NCBI GenBank assembly: GCA_028277225.1
Contig: JANQHB010000057.1
Span: forward strand, 1-13,887
DNA length: 13,887 nt
DNA from: Chlorobium sp.
GTDB taxonomy: Bacteria; Bacteroidota; Chlorobiia; Chlorobiales; Chlorobiaceae
Reading direction: 5' to 3'
Shown piece by piece: positions 6,087 through 13,790 of the stretch (its first letter is position 1; the number at the start of each line of letters is the position of its first letter). The notes below the pieces were generated by a model. The model did no database searches. It was given only the letters and a program-made list of their open reading frames with translations, and had not been told where the DNA came from. A program made the translations under genes and the position numbers.

Positions 6087-8018
6087 TCACTCCGCCCCAC
6101 CTATGATCCCGTGTTCTTGCAGATAACGAACCAGGAGCCCGGCATCCAACATATCCACATGCCGCTGCGAAATTATCACTTCAGGTTCGGCAGGTGGCTC
6201 GAATGGAACATCCACGCCCGGCAAATACTGCAGGAGCCCCTTTTCGACTTTACTGTAAAGATCGGGTTCCTGCTCACGGCAAAATTCCTTATCGGCGTCC
6301 ACATACACCAGGTGAAACCTGTCCCGGCCAATAATCTCAGCAACCTGACGGCGAATATCCTCATCGGGAGAGATAAACGTACAAATTGTGATCAATCCCT
6401 GATCGTTCAGCATATGGCACATATGAGCAACCCGTCGCAAATGCTCTGCACGATCGGCCGGCGTATAATCCAGTTCACGCGAAAGGCCTGACCGCACAAC
6501 ACTTCCGTCGATTGTCACGGTAACTGCACCACGGTCGAACAGATCACGTTCAAGCTTGTATGCCAGTTCATTTTTCCCTGAACCATGCAAACCGGTAATC
6601 CATACCGTTGCCCCTTTCTGCTTCAATCGTTCCTGCCGTTCAGAAGTGCTGACAAGACTTCGAGTCTCAACAGCAACCGATCTGTCGGCGCCTGTGATCC
6701 TGGAAGGCATGTTTTCCTCACTGATACGGTCGATGATCATACCGACCGCCACAGTATTGAACGAAACCGGATCGATCAGGATGAACGATCCTGTTGTTTT
6801 ATTTTTTTGATACGAATCAAAGCAAAGCGGTTTGTTGGTGGTAAGCACTGTTCGCCCGATATCGTTCAGTTCAAACGCATCACAGTCGGACTTGCTCAGC
6901 GTATTGACGTCAATTCTGTACCGGATCTTGTCGATCCGGGCCCTTGTCGTACTCGAGGTATGCTTTAACAGATACTGTGTGTTCAATTCCATCGGCTTTT
7001 CACTCATCCATACAAGCATCGACTCGAAATGCCGTTCGACCTTTGGCATGTTGTCCGGATGGACCAACATATCACCTCTCGAGATATCGATCTCATCGGC
7101 TAGCGTCAGAGCTACGGACATCGGCGGAAACGCATCGTCCCGCTCACCGTCATAGGTCGTTATCGATGTCACTGTACTTTTTTTACGCGACGGAAGCACC
7201 ACCAGTTCATCACCTTTTCGAACGATCCCCGAAGCAACCTTTGCGGCATATCCCCGGTACCCCTGAGAGGGTCTGAGAACATACTGTACCGGATATCGAA
7301 AATCGATGAAGTTCTGATCACTGCCCACATGGACTGTTTCGAGAAAATGAAGCATGGTCTTGCCGTCATACCAGCTCATTTTTTCCGAATGCTCCACAAC
7401 ATTGTCGCCTTTCAGGGCAGAGATCGGAATGCAATGCACATCAGGAATATTCAGGCGGGTCAGGAAGTTCTTGTAATCGGCACTGATCGCTTCAAACACT
7501 TCCTGACTGTACTCCATGAGGTCCATCTTGTTCACAGCCAGCACTACATGCTTGATGCCGAGCAATGATGCCAGAAACGTGTGTCGCTTCGTCTGTGCAA
7601 TGACCCCTTTCCGGGCATCAACCAGAATGATTGAGAGATTTGCTGTCGACGCACCGGTCACCATATTGCGCGTATACTGTTCATGTCCCGGCGTATCGGC
7701 AATGATAAACTTGCGCTTGTTTGTCGAAAAGTACCTGTAGGCCACATCAATCGTAATTCCCTGCTCGCGCTCTGCCTTCAAACCGTCAAGCAGCAGTGCA
7801 TAATCCATATCATTTTCGGCATGCCCTTCACGCGCGTTGTCTCTTTCGAGTGCTGCAAGCTGATCTTCATAGAGTTTTTTCGAATCAAAGAGCAGCCGCC
7901 CGATCAGTGTTGACTTGCCGTCATCAACCGATCCGGCCGTTAACAAACGTAATAGATCCTTCTCCTGGTCCCGATCTAAAAACTCCGCCACCTCGACAGC
8001 AGTCATATCATGCTTCAC
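6087..8018 (-). CDS. cysN: Sulfate adenylyltransferase subunit 1 (CysN) fused to a degenerate APS-kinase-like domain
   Basis: The first 455 residues are a CysN GTPase, which couples GTP hydrolysis to APS synthesis by CysD: G1 GSVDDGKS (29-36), G3 DTPGHEQY (108-115), G4 NKMD (163-166), then EF-Tu-like beta-barrel domains. Residues 465-643 form an APS-kinase-like domain, as in NodQ or CysNC, but it is degenerate. Walker A reads GLHGSGKN (476-483), with Asn where Ser or Thr binds Mg-ATP. DGDN is DGSV (504-507). The lid RDxKGLYKKxRAG has become EPDLYSKVEKG, and FTG has become LPG. DR..HLRR and FISP remain. The frame is intact, so the domain is kept and probably binds nucleotide without catalysis. 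The first possible start is GTG (8016-8018); the ATG four codons later (8004-8006), preceded by GTGAAG, may be the true start. cysD lies 121 bp upstream, and an intact cysC lies beyond glmS. Confidence 0.95.
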   Translation of the reverse strand: MKHDMTAVEVAEFLDRDQEKDLLRLLTAGSVDDGKSTLIGRLLFDSKKLYEDQLAALERDNAREGHAENDMDYALLLDGLKAEREQGITIDVAYRYFSTNKRKFIIADTPGHEQYTRNMVTGASTANLSIILVDARKGVIAQTKRHTFLASLLGIKHVVLAVNKMDLMEYSQEVFEAISADYKNFLTRLNIPDVHCIPISALKGDNVVEHSEKMSWYDGKTMLHFLETVHVGSDQNFIDFRYPVQYVLRPSQGYRGYAAKVASGIVRKGDELVVLPSRKKSTVTSITTYDGERDDAFPPMSVALTLADEIDISRGDMLVHPDNMPKVERHFESMLVWMSEKPMELNTQYLLKHTSSTTRARIDKIRYRIDVNTLSKSDCDAFELNDIGRTVLTTNKPLCFDSYQKNKTTGSFILIDPVSFNTVAVGMIIDRISEENMPSRITGADRSVAVETRSLVSTSERQERLKQKGATVWITGLHGSGKNELAYKLERDLFDRGAVTVTIDGSVVRSGLSRELDYTPADRAEHLRRVAHMCHMLNDQGLITICTFISPDEDIRRQVAEIIGRDRFHLVYVDADKEFCREQEPDLYSKVEKGLLQYLPGVDVPFEPPAEPEVIISQRHVDMLDAGLLVRYLQEHGIIGGAE

Positions 8019-8139
8019 AATAAAAAAACGTTTGAGTTAGTATTTGGGGAACAACCCTATTCTCGTTGCTTTTTTCCCTTGCGCCTCACCGTTACCGGCC
8101 TGGCTCCAATTCAAAAGAACAGTTACCCGGTCTGCTTAT

Positions 8140-9048
8140 TCAGAAATATCCTTCCCGCTTTTTCTGCTCCATCGATGCTTCCTGATCGAAATCAATGACC
8201 CTGGTTGTCCGTTCCGATTTTGTCGTTGTCATCATCTCTTGCACGATCCCTTCGATTGTAGAAGCGTTGGACTCAACAGCACCGGTCAAAGGATAGCACC
8301 CTAATGTTCTGAAACGCACCATTTTCATTTCCGCTGTCTCACGCAATTCGCTGGGCATCCGCTCATCATCAACCATAATGAGATTACCGTCAAGATTGAC
8401 AATCAGCCTTTCCTTTGCATAGTAGAGCGGTACAATTGGAATTGCTTCCAGTCTGATATACTCCCAGATATCCAGCTCTGTCCAGTTGGAAATAGGAAAC
8501 ACCCGGATCGACTCGCCCTTGTGAACTTTTGTGTTATAGATATCCCAAAGTTCAGGACGCTGGTTTTTTGGGTCCCATTGATGGAATCGATCCCTGAACG
8601 AAAACACTCTTTCTTTTGCCCTCGACTTTTCTTCATCACGTCGAGCACCGCCAAAAGCAGCATCAAACTTGTAGGTATTCAATGCCTGCAGCAAAGCCTG
8701 TGTTTTCATCAGATCAGTATGCACCTGGGAACCATGGGTAAAAGGTCCTACCCCTTGCTCGAACGCCTCCATATTGGAATGAACAATCAGGTCCCAATTG
8801 TTCTCAGATGCATAACGATCCCGAAATTCTATCATCTCGCGAAATTTCCATTTGGAGTCGATGTGAAGCAAAGGAAACGGTACTTTTCCCGGGTAAAATG
8901 CTTTTTCAGCAAGCCGCACCATCACAGAAGAATCCTTGCCTATTGAATAAAGCATGACAGGATTTTCAAATTCAGCCGCAACTTCGCGTATAATATGAAT
9001 GGCTTCGGACTCCAGCTGCTTTAAATGAGATATCTTGTATGAATTCAT
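8140..9048 (-). CDS. cysD: Sulfate adenylyltransferase subunit 2 CysD
   Basis: CysD is the catalytic subunit that joins sulfate to ATP to form APS and pyrophosphate, working with CysN. The 302 aa are full length. The PP-loop SIGKDSSV is at residues 35-42, followed by HIDSKWKFREM (62-72), GGARRDEEKSRAKER, SFRDRFHQWDPKNQRPELW and the C-terminal segment TLGCYPLTGAVES, all family marks. The ATG start follows GGTAGGTTTT, an acceptable ribosome site. It leads cysN, and the 121-bp gap contains no terminator that I can see, so the two are probably one transcript. The 219 bp upstream (9049-9267) hold no gene and presumably the promoter, though I could not pick clear -35 and -10 boxes. The CysDN type with a NodQ-like partner is usual for PAPS synthesis rather than for sulfite oxidation by Sat and AprAB. 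Confidence 0.97.
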   Translation of the reverse strand: MNSYKISHLKQLESEAIHIIREVAAEFENPVMLYSIGKDSSVMVRLAEKAFYPGKVPFPLLHIDSKWKFREMIEFRDRYASENNWDLIVHSNMEAFEQGVGPFTHGSQVHTDLMKTQALLQALNTYKFDAAFGGARRDEEKSRAKERVFSFRDRFHQWDPKNQRPELWDIYNTKVHKGESIRVFPISNWTELDIWEYIRLEAIPIVPLYYAKERLIVNLDGNLIMVDDERMPSELRETAEMKMVRFRTLGCYPLTGAVESNASTIEGIVQEMMTTTKSERTTRVIDFDQEASMEQKKREGYF

Positions 9049-9267
9049 AAAACCTACCAGTTGTATTGCCTTACTTTTTTACTCTCTAACACCGTATACA
9101 CATGCCGCTGAACAGCAAATCAGTCACCCCATGCAACACCTCATATATCGCATCCCATAGAGAACCCGAAACAAAGTGGATAGCGAATAGTGATTAATGA
9201 AAAAAGAAAGATAGAAAAAGTCGATGGGAAAAGGCAACCCCTCTACCTTTTTACTTATGCCTTTCTC

Positions 9268-10689
9268 CTACACCCTCCCATACCTGTCATCAAATCGCTC
9301 AATATCATCCTCACCAAGGTAGCTGCCGGTCTGGACTTCGACCAGTTCCAATGGAATCTTGCCGGGATTCTCCAGACGATGCAACGTCCCCAATGGAATA
9401 TAGGTCGATTGATCCTCACTAAGGACAACCTCCTTGTCGCCAACTGTAATTCGGGCGGTCCCTTTGACCACAATCCAGTGTTCAGCGCGATGGAAATGTT
9501 TCTGCAAAGACAGCGACGATCCCGGTTTCACGACAATCCTTTTGACCAGAAAACGATCTTCTCTGTCCACAGTCTGATACGATCCCCAGGGCCGGTTGAC
9601 ACGAACATGCGTTACCGCCTCATCCCGCCCTTCGCTTTTCAGGTGGTCCACTATCTTCTTGACATCCTGGACCCTGTCTTTCGAAGATACCAGAACGGCA
9701 TCTGCTGTTTCTACAATAACATGATCATCAACACCGACAGCTGCCACCATACGGTTTGCGGCATAGATATAACTGTTGTTGACGTCATGCAACAGAACGT
9801 CACCTTTTGTAACATTCCCTGCCTTGTCACGCTCTTTCACGCCCCATAAAGCTGACCATGCTCCAACATCACTCCACCCTGCATCGAGAGGAACTACTGC
9901 TGCGTTTGTGGTTTTTTCCATGACAGCATAGTCGATCGAATCCGAAGGGCACGCCGTAAACGCTTCCCTGTCGAGCCTCAAAAAATCAAGATCAGCTTTA
10001 GCTTTTCCCAATGCATACCTGCAGACACTGAGCATTTCAGGCTGATACTGCTCCAGCTCCTCCAGATACTTCGACGCCTTGAAAAGAAACATCCCGCTGT
10101 TCCAGAAATACTCTCCGGACACCAGATATCGTTCTGCCGTCTCACGATCCGGTTTTTCGACAAATTCCTGCACAGCATGTGTATAATCATCCTGTCCATT
10201 GTTCCCATTCATTTCCGCTCTGATATAACCATAGCCGGTTTCCGGTGCGTCAGGGACAATACCAAAGGTAACCAGGGCTCCACCGTTCGCTGCTTTCATG
10301 CCAAGAGCAACTGCTTGTGCGAAGGCATCGGTATTCTGTATCACATGATCGGCAGGCAAAAGCAAGAGAGCTGCTTCAGGATACTTTTCCTGGATGCGTA
10401 ATGCCGCAACTGCCGCTGCAGGCGCGGTATTCCTCCCTACCGGTTCAAGGATAATATCTCCGACCTCATTGGTCACCTGCCGCAACTGCTCGGCAACCAT
10501 AAAGCGATGGTCTTCATTACAGACGCAAAAGACAGGTCCAGTATCCGCAACTGTCTCGGCCCTTACCACGGTTTCCTGCAGCATGGTTTGCTCACTTGCA
10601 AGTGGAAGCAATTGCTTCGGATACTGCGCCCGAGACAACGGCCACAACCGAGTCCCCGAACCACCACTAAGTATAACGGGAATGATCAT
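9268..10689 (-). CDS. manC: Mannose-1-phosphate guanylyltransferase / mannose-6-phosphate isomerase ManC
   Basis: This is the bifunctional type II enzyme that converts mannose-1-phosphate and GTP to GDP-mannose; the C-terminal cupin interconverts fructose-6-phosphate and mannose-6-phosphate. The 473-aa length is typical. The nucleotidyltransferase domain has LSGGSGTRLWPLSR (7-20) with YPKQLL, EPVGRNTAPA (82-91), FVEKP (176-180) and WNSGMF (196-201). The isomerase part starts at RPWGSYQ and carries the metal-site segment QKHFHRAEHW, where the usual HHHR is HFHR but the outer histidines remain. The ATG (10687-10689) is preceded by no Shine-Dalgarno sequence; instead a tandem 7-mer array ends 8 bp before it. 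Together with the mutase gene upstream it completes fructose-6-phosphate to GDP-mannose, a precursor of capsule, exopolysaccharide or O-antigen. Confidence 0.97.
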   Translation of the reverse strand: MIIPVILSGGSGTRLWPLSRAQYPKQLLPLASEQTMLQETVVRAETVADTGPVFCVCNEDHRFMVAEQLRQVTNEVGDIILEPVGRNTAPAAAVAALRIQEKYPEAALLLLPADHVIQNTDAFAQAVALGMKAANGGALVTFGIVPDAPETGYGYIRAEMNGNNGQDDYTHAVQEFVEKPDRETAERYLVSGEYFWNSGMFLFKASKYLEELEQYQPEMLSVCRYALGKAKADLDFLRLDREAFTACPSDSIDYAVMEKTTNAAVVPLDAGWSDVGAWSALWGVKERDKAGNVTKGDVLLHDVNNSYIYAANRMVAAVGVDDHVIVETADAVLVSSKDRVQDVKKIVDHLKSEGRDEAVTHVRVNRPWGSYQTVDREDRFLVKRIVVKPGSSLSLQKHFHRAEHWIVVKGTARITVGDKEVVLSEDQSTYIPLGTLHRLENPGKIPLELVEVQTGSYLGEDDIERFDDRYGRV

Positions 10690-10697
10690 AGGTTATT

Positions 10698-10756
10698 GGG
10701 TAATGGGTAATGGGTAATGGGTAATGGGTAATGGGTAATGGGTAATGGGTAATGGG
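10698..10756 (+). repeat. Tandem array of GGGTAAT, eight copies, next to the manC start
   Basis: Eight perfect copies of GGGTAAT run from 10698 to 10753 and a ninth GGG ends at 10756. The plus strand thus has nine GGG tracts separated by four-base TAAT spacers, which fits the general G-quadruplex pattern (four G3 tracts with loops of 1-7). For manC, on the minus strand, this is the template strand; the message would read ATTACCC repeats. Only 8 bp (10690-10697) separate the array from the manC ATG, so it occupies the place of the ribosome-binding site and leader. Copy-number change could alter manC expression without changing the protein. Confidence 0.95.
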
Positions 10757-10760
10757 AAAA

Positions 10761-10967
10761 AGATAGTTGTTGAATCGTGAATAAGGGAAGATAGTTTTTC
10801 GGATGAACGAAGCAACAGAAAAGAGAATTGTTGATTTGTTGATTTGTTGAACTCTTGAATTGTTTGAAGAATTTCTCCCACATTTCTTGCCAGCCGACTA
10901 TCCAGCTAACGAGCTATCTTCACGCAGAACCAAGAACTGAGAACTTCTTCCCAATCACGATTCACGA
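10761..10967 (+). repeat. Dispersed intergenic repeat cassette, manC-mutase gap
   Basis: The left part (10772-10857) matches the cassette at 64-151, and the right part (10830-10967) matches 3764-3901, so this is the longest composite copy in the window. Blocks in order are: ATCGTGAATAAGGGAA, a T run, GAACGAAGCAACAGAAAAG, TTGTTGATTTGTTG words, TTTGAAGAA, TTTCTTGCCAGC, TAACGAGCTATCTTCAC, AGAACCAAGAACTGAGAACTT and ATCACGATTCACGA. With the GGGTAAT array it fills the 332 bp between manC and the mutase gene, and I see no gene there. Confidence 0.8.
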
Positions 10968-11021
10968 CTCTTCCCTCACTCATTGCTTTCAACAAGAAAC
11001 TCACTTCCTACACCCCACATC

Positions 11022-12434
11022 TCACATCCCACTTATTCTTTCCAAACATTTCTGGCAAAGTTTCTGTGCTCGTTCTTGAGAATCAGACTCGGCATAGCAG
11101 CGAAGTTCGGGAGCATTTCCTGATGGGCGAAGATGAACAATATCCCCGCTGGTAAAGGTTACCCGTAAACCATCAGTGATATCGATAGCGACACGATTCC
11201 CTGCATCAGGAGCCATGAGGGCTGGTATTTGATCGGAAGTAGCTTGTAAACCATCAAGAATCGACCGACTCTTTTCCGTGTCAAAATTCTGCAACCGGTC
11301 ACTTGCCGTATAGCGCTTTGGCAACAAGTCAGTTAACTCTGAAACGTTACAACCTTGTTCACGGGCCATAGAAAGCAATCCTGCAATCGGAAGTACAGCA
11401 TCTCTTGTCGGCAACGCTTCAAGCGTTTTTCCATTCCGTTCCACATCGCTGCCAAGCAGAAAACCACCGTTTGCTTCATAACCAACAACAGTACCAAGAC
11501 CGGAACTCTGCTCCATACCTTCAATAACATAAGGCGAACCTATCCTTGTCCGAACAACACGGTCAAACTCGCCACATAGCTCGACAGCGGTATTACAGCT
11601 TACCGGCGCCACAACAACGTTTGCCTTGAAGTATCGGGCACATAGAATCCCGAGAACATCACCGCGCAGCCATTCTCCATTCTCATCGCCGATCAATGGC
11701 CGGTCACCATCACCGTCGGTAGAAACAATAGCATCGAATGCATGCTCTTTCGCCCAATCTCTTGCCTGAATAGCATCTTCTTCACGAACCGCTTCAGTAT
11801 CAATCGGCACAAACGTATCGGTTCTGCCAAGAGAAATAACTTTTGCACCCAATCCCTCCAGTATATCTCTCAGAACATCTCTTGCAACGCTCGAATGTTC
11901 ATACACCCCAATTGACATACCTTCAATAATCCCTTCGCCAAAAAAGTCCAGGTACCGGCCAACGTAATGTCTGCAGGCTCCTCTATCAGCTTCAGACAAG
12001 GCTTCCAGTTGTATTGTTTCGGGAAGATGGATGTCGACACCAAGCATAGCCTCCTCATCAGTCTTGGATATCTCGCCGTCCGCCCGGTAGAACTTGATGC
12101 CGTTGCGGTCAAAGGGAATGTGACTGCCTGTAACGACAATCGCCGGTGCATGCCGTTTCCCGGCAAAGCATGCAATTGCAGGTGTCGGTAAAGGACCGGT
12201 AAACACAACCTGACGTCCGGAATCCTTTATTGCCGCAGCACAAGCAGCAGCAATCCTCGGACTGTCGGGCCTCAAATCATGTCCCAGAACGATCGTATCA
12301 GCATTCCCCGCAACGCCCTGCAAAAAAGCCGCAGCAAATGCATAACAAACCCGATCCGACATATCCCGAACCAGCCCCCGAACCCCACTGGTCCCAAACT
12401 TCAAAGAAGAAAAACTATGCAAGCTATTGTTCAA
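11022..12434 (-). CDS. Phosphomannomutase/phosphoglucomutase family protein (ManB-like)
   Basis: This 470-aa alpha-D-phosphohexomutase probably converts mannose-6-phosphate to mannose-1-phosphate for ManC, its downstream neighbour. Landmarks are KFGTSGVRG near the N-terminus (12-20), the phosphoserine loop TGSHIP (102-107, Ser104; the common form is TASHNP), the Mg2+ loop DGDGDRP (240-246), the sugar-specificity loop EANGGF (320-325) and the phosphate-binding loop RPSGNAPE (436-443). All four active-site loops are present, so it should be active. Family members differ in specificity (mannose, glucose or glucosamine phosphates), and the sequence alone does not decide; the ManC neighbour favours mannose. 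The start appears to be TTG (12432-12434), with AAAAAAGAGA upstream and an in-frame TGA 21 bp before it; no better ATG precedes the KFGTSG motif. Confidence 0.92.
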   Translation of the reverse strand: MNNSLHSFSSLKFGTSGVRGLVRDMSDRVCYAFAAAFLQGVAGNADTIVLGHDLRPDSPRIAAACAAAIKDSGRQVVFTGPLPTPAIACFAGKRHAPAIVVTGSHIPFDRNGIKFYRADGEISKTDEEAMLGVDIHLPETIQLEALSEADRGACRHYVGRYLDFFGEGIIEGMSIGVYEHSSVARDVLRDILEGLGAKVISLGRTDTFVPIDTEAVREEDAIQARDWAKEHAFDAIVSTDGDGDRPLIGDENGEWLRGDVLGILCARYFKANVVVAPVSCNTAVELCGEFDRVVRTRIGSPYVIEGMEQSSGLGTVVGYEANGGFLLGSDVERNGKTLEALPTRDAVLPIAGLLSMAREQGCNVSELTDLLPKRYTASDRLQNFDTEKSRSILDGLQATSDQIPALMAPDAGNRVAIDITDGLRVTFTSGDIVHLRPSGNAPELRCYAESDSQERAQKLCQKCLERISGM

Positions 12435-12509
12435 TCCGAATAATCTCTTTTTTCAACATTGGGAGACCATCTTTCACGATCTTCCAGATAATGGGCAAGC
12501 TTATACCAA

Positions 12510-12522
12510 CCTAAATTGAGCG
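12510..12522 (+). repeat. Dispersed motif CCTAAATTGAGCG
   Basis: The same 13-mer forms the left end of the element at 2157, and a one-base variant occurs at 5847-5859. Just after it, TGTCTA (12525-12530) and TAGACA (12534-12539) form a small inverted repeat. The motif lies in the 217 bp between the mutase gene and the IS, where the mutase promoter must be and where I see no gene. Confidence 0.6.
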
Positions 12523-12651
12523 ATTGTCTAGCTTAGACATATTCCAAATCATCCATAATCATCAATATCACTACCCGGCTGTTGCTCTCCGCGAACATAT
12601 GATCCAAAAAAAGCAAGAGACTTGACCTTGTACTTTTGCTCCAATATGTTC

Positions 12652-13768
12652 TGTGTTTTGGTTCAGCGTGAATTGTAAGAATTCCGTCGTAAGAGTTAGC
12701 GTAGAAAAACGGAGGAACTCACCATGCGCAAACAGCGAAAAAATTACACATCCCAGGAAAAGGTTTTCATTCTTAAACGCCACCTTGTTGACCGAGTACC
12801 GGTCTCAGATATCTGTGATGAATATCATCTTCAGCCTACCGTCTTCTACCGCTGGCAGAGTCGCTATGGTAAAGTCAATGAGCACAAAGCCCTTATTCCC
12901 CGTGACTTCTGGCTGGAAGAGTGGGAGAAGCAAGCCATCATCAATTTCCATGTTCAGTATCCCTTGGAGGGTTATCGTCGACCTATATGATGCTCGATCA
13001 AAATATTGTTGCCGTGAGCCCCAGCAGCGTCTACCGTGTGCTGAGTGCCGCCGGACTGCTTCGACGCTGGAATACAAAAAAGAGCAGGAAAGGCAAGGGC
13101 TTTGAACAACCCTTAAAGCCGCATGAACACTGGCATATTGATGTGTCCTACGTCAATCTTCTCGGCACCTTCTACTACCTGTGCAGCATCCTGGATGGTT
13201 GCAGTCGCTACATCGTCCACTGGGAACTGCGCAAGGCCATGACCGAGAAGGATGTCGAAATCATCCTGCAGCGTGCCCGTGAGAAGTTTCCGGAAGCCAA
13301 GCCACGCATCATTTCCGATAATGGTCCACAGTTCATCGCCAAGGACTTCAAGGAGTATATCCGGCTGACCGGTATGAGTCATGTCCGCACCTCACCGTTC
13401 TACCCGCAGAGCAACGGTAAACTCGAGCGGTACCACAAGACCATCAAGGTCGAATGCATCCGCCCCAAGGTTGCCCTTTCGCTGGAAGACGCCAGAAACC
13501 AGATAGACGGGTATATCAGTTTCTACAACAATGAACGGTTACACAGTGCGATTGGCTATATTGCTCCAAAGGACAAGCTGGAGGGCCAAGACACTCAGAT
13601 TTTCAAAGAACGCGACCAAAAACTTGAAGCCGCCAGAGAGGCCCGGAAACAAAAACGACTGGAATACAGAGAGCGACTCAAGTCCAACAATGTTTCAACA
13701 ACTGCAGACACCTTTAACCAACTAACTCTGCAAAGGCAGTTCTCCATTTCCAGCTGAGGCAAAACACA
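12652..13768 (+). mobile_element. IS3-family-type insertion sequence, defective, about 1117 bp
   Basis: Imperfect terminal inverted repeats mark the ends: 12652-12676 on the left and 13744-13768 on the right agree at 19 of 25 positions, and both begin TGTGTTTTG read inward. The ends are TG...CA, usual for IS3 elements. The transposase frame fills the interior, and its stop lies inside the right repeat. The flanking bases (TTC on the left, TCC on the right) give no perfect target duplication, so the insertion may be old or rearranged. The element is shorter than intact relatives because of a deletion within the transposase gene. Confidence 0.85.
12724..13757 (+). pseudogene. IS3-type DDE transposase, internal deletion plus frameshift
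   Basis: The first 88 codons (12724-12990) begin with a helix-turn-helix domain (MRKQRKNYT, then PVSDICDEYHLQPTVFYRWQ, 26-45). They jump directly to RYGKVNEH...WLEEWEKQA, which in intact relatives, as I recall them, follows roughly a hundred residues later. The deletion joins two similar FYxW motifs at residues 41-46. The frame then breaks at about 12981: GYRR is followed by a stop at 12988-12990, while the coding sequence continues one frame back as TYMMLDQNIVAVSPSSVYRV. The catalytic domain is intact in that frame: HIDVSY (first Asp), IISDNGPQF (second Asp), then NGKLERYHK (Glu), with 35 residues between the second Asp and the Glu. A good ribosome site GGAGG (12711-12715) precedes the ATG. 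The product is unlikely to be active. Confidence 0.88.
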
Positions 13769-13790
13769 TCCCCATTAGTACAGTTAATAA
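13769..13790. other. Short flank between the IS and the group II intron (3' exon)
   Basis: These 22 bp separate the right end of the IS from the predicted 3' end of the intron. On the minus strand they are the intron's 3' exon, beginning TTATTAACTG. They are too short to tell which gene or region the intron entered. Confidence 0.5.

Noticed and set aside
10686..10883. Minus-strand leader frame through the GGGTAAT array whose TGA overlaps the manC ATG
   Set aside because: The overlap hints at translational coupling, but the frame is made only of repeat sequence (HYPLPIT repeats) and has no convincing start signal.
12649..13771. Target-site duplication flanking the IS
   Set aside because: The bases beside the terminal repeats (TTC and TCC) do not match, so no duplication can be claimed.
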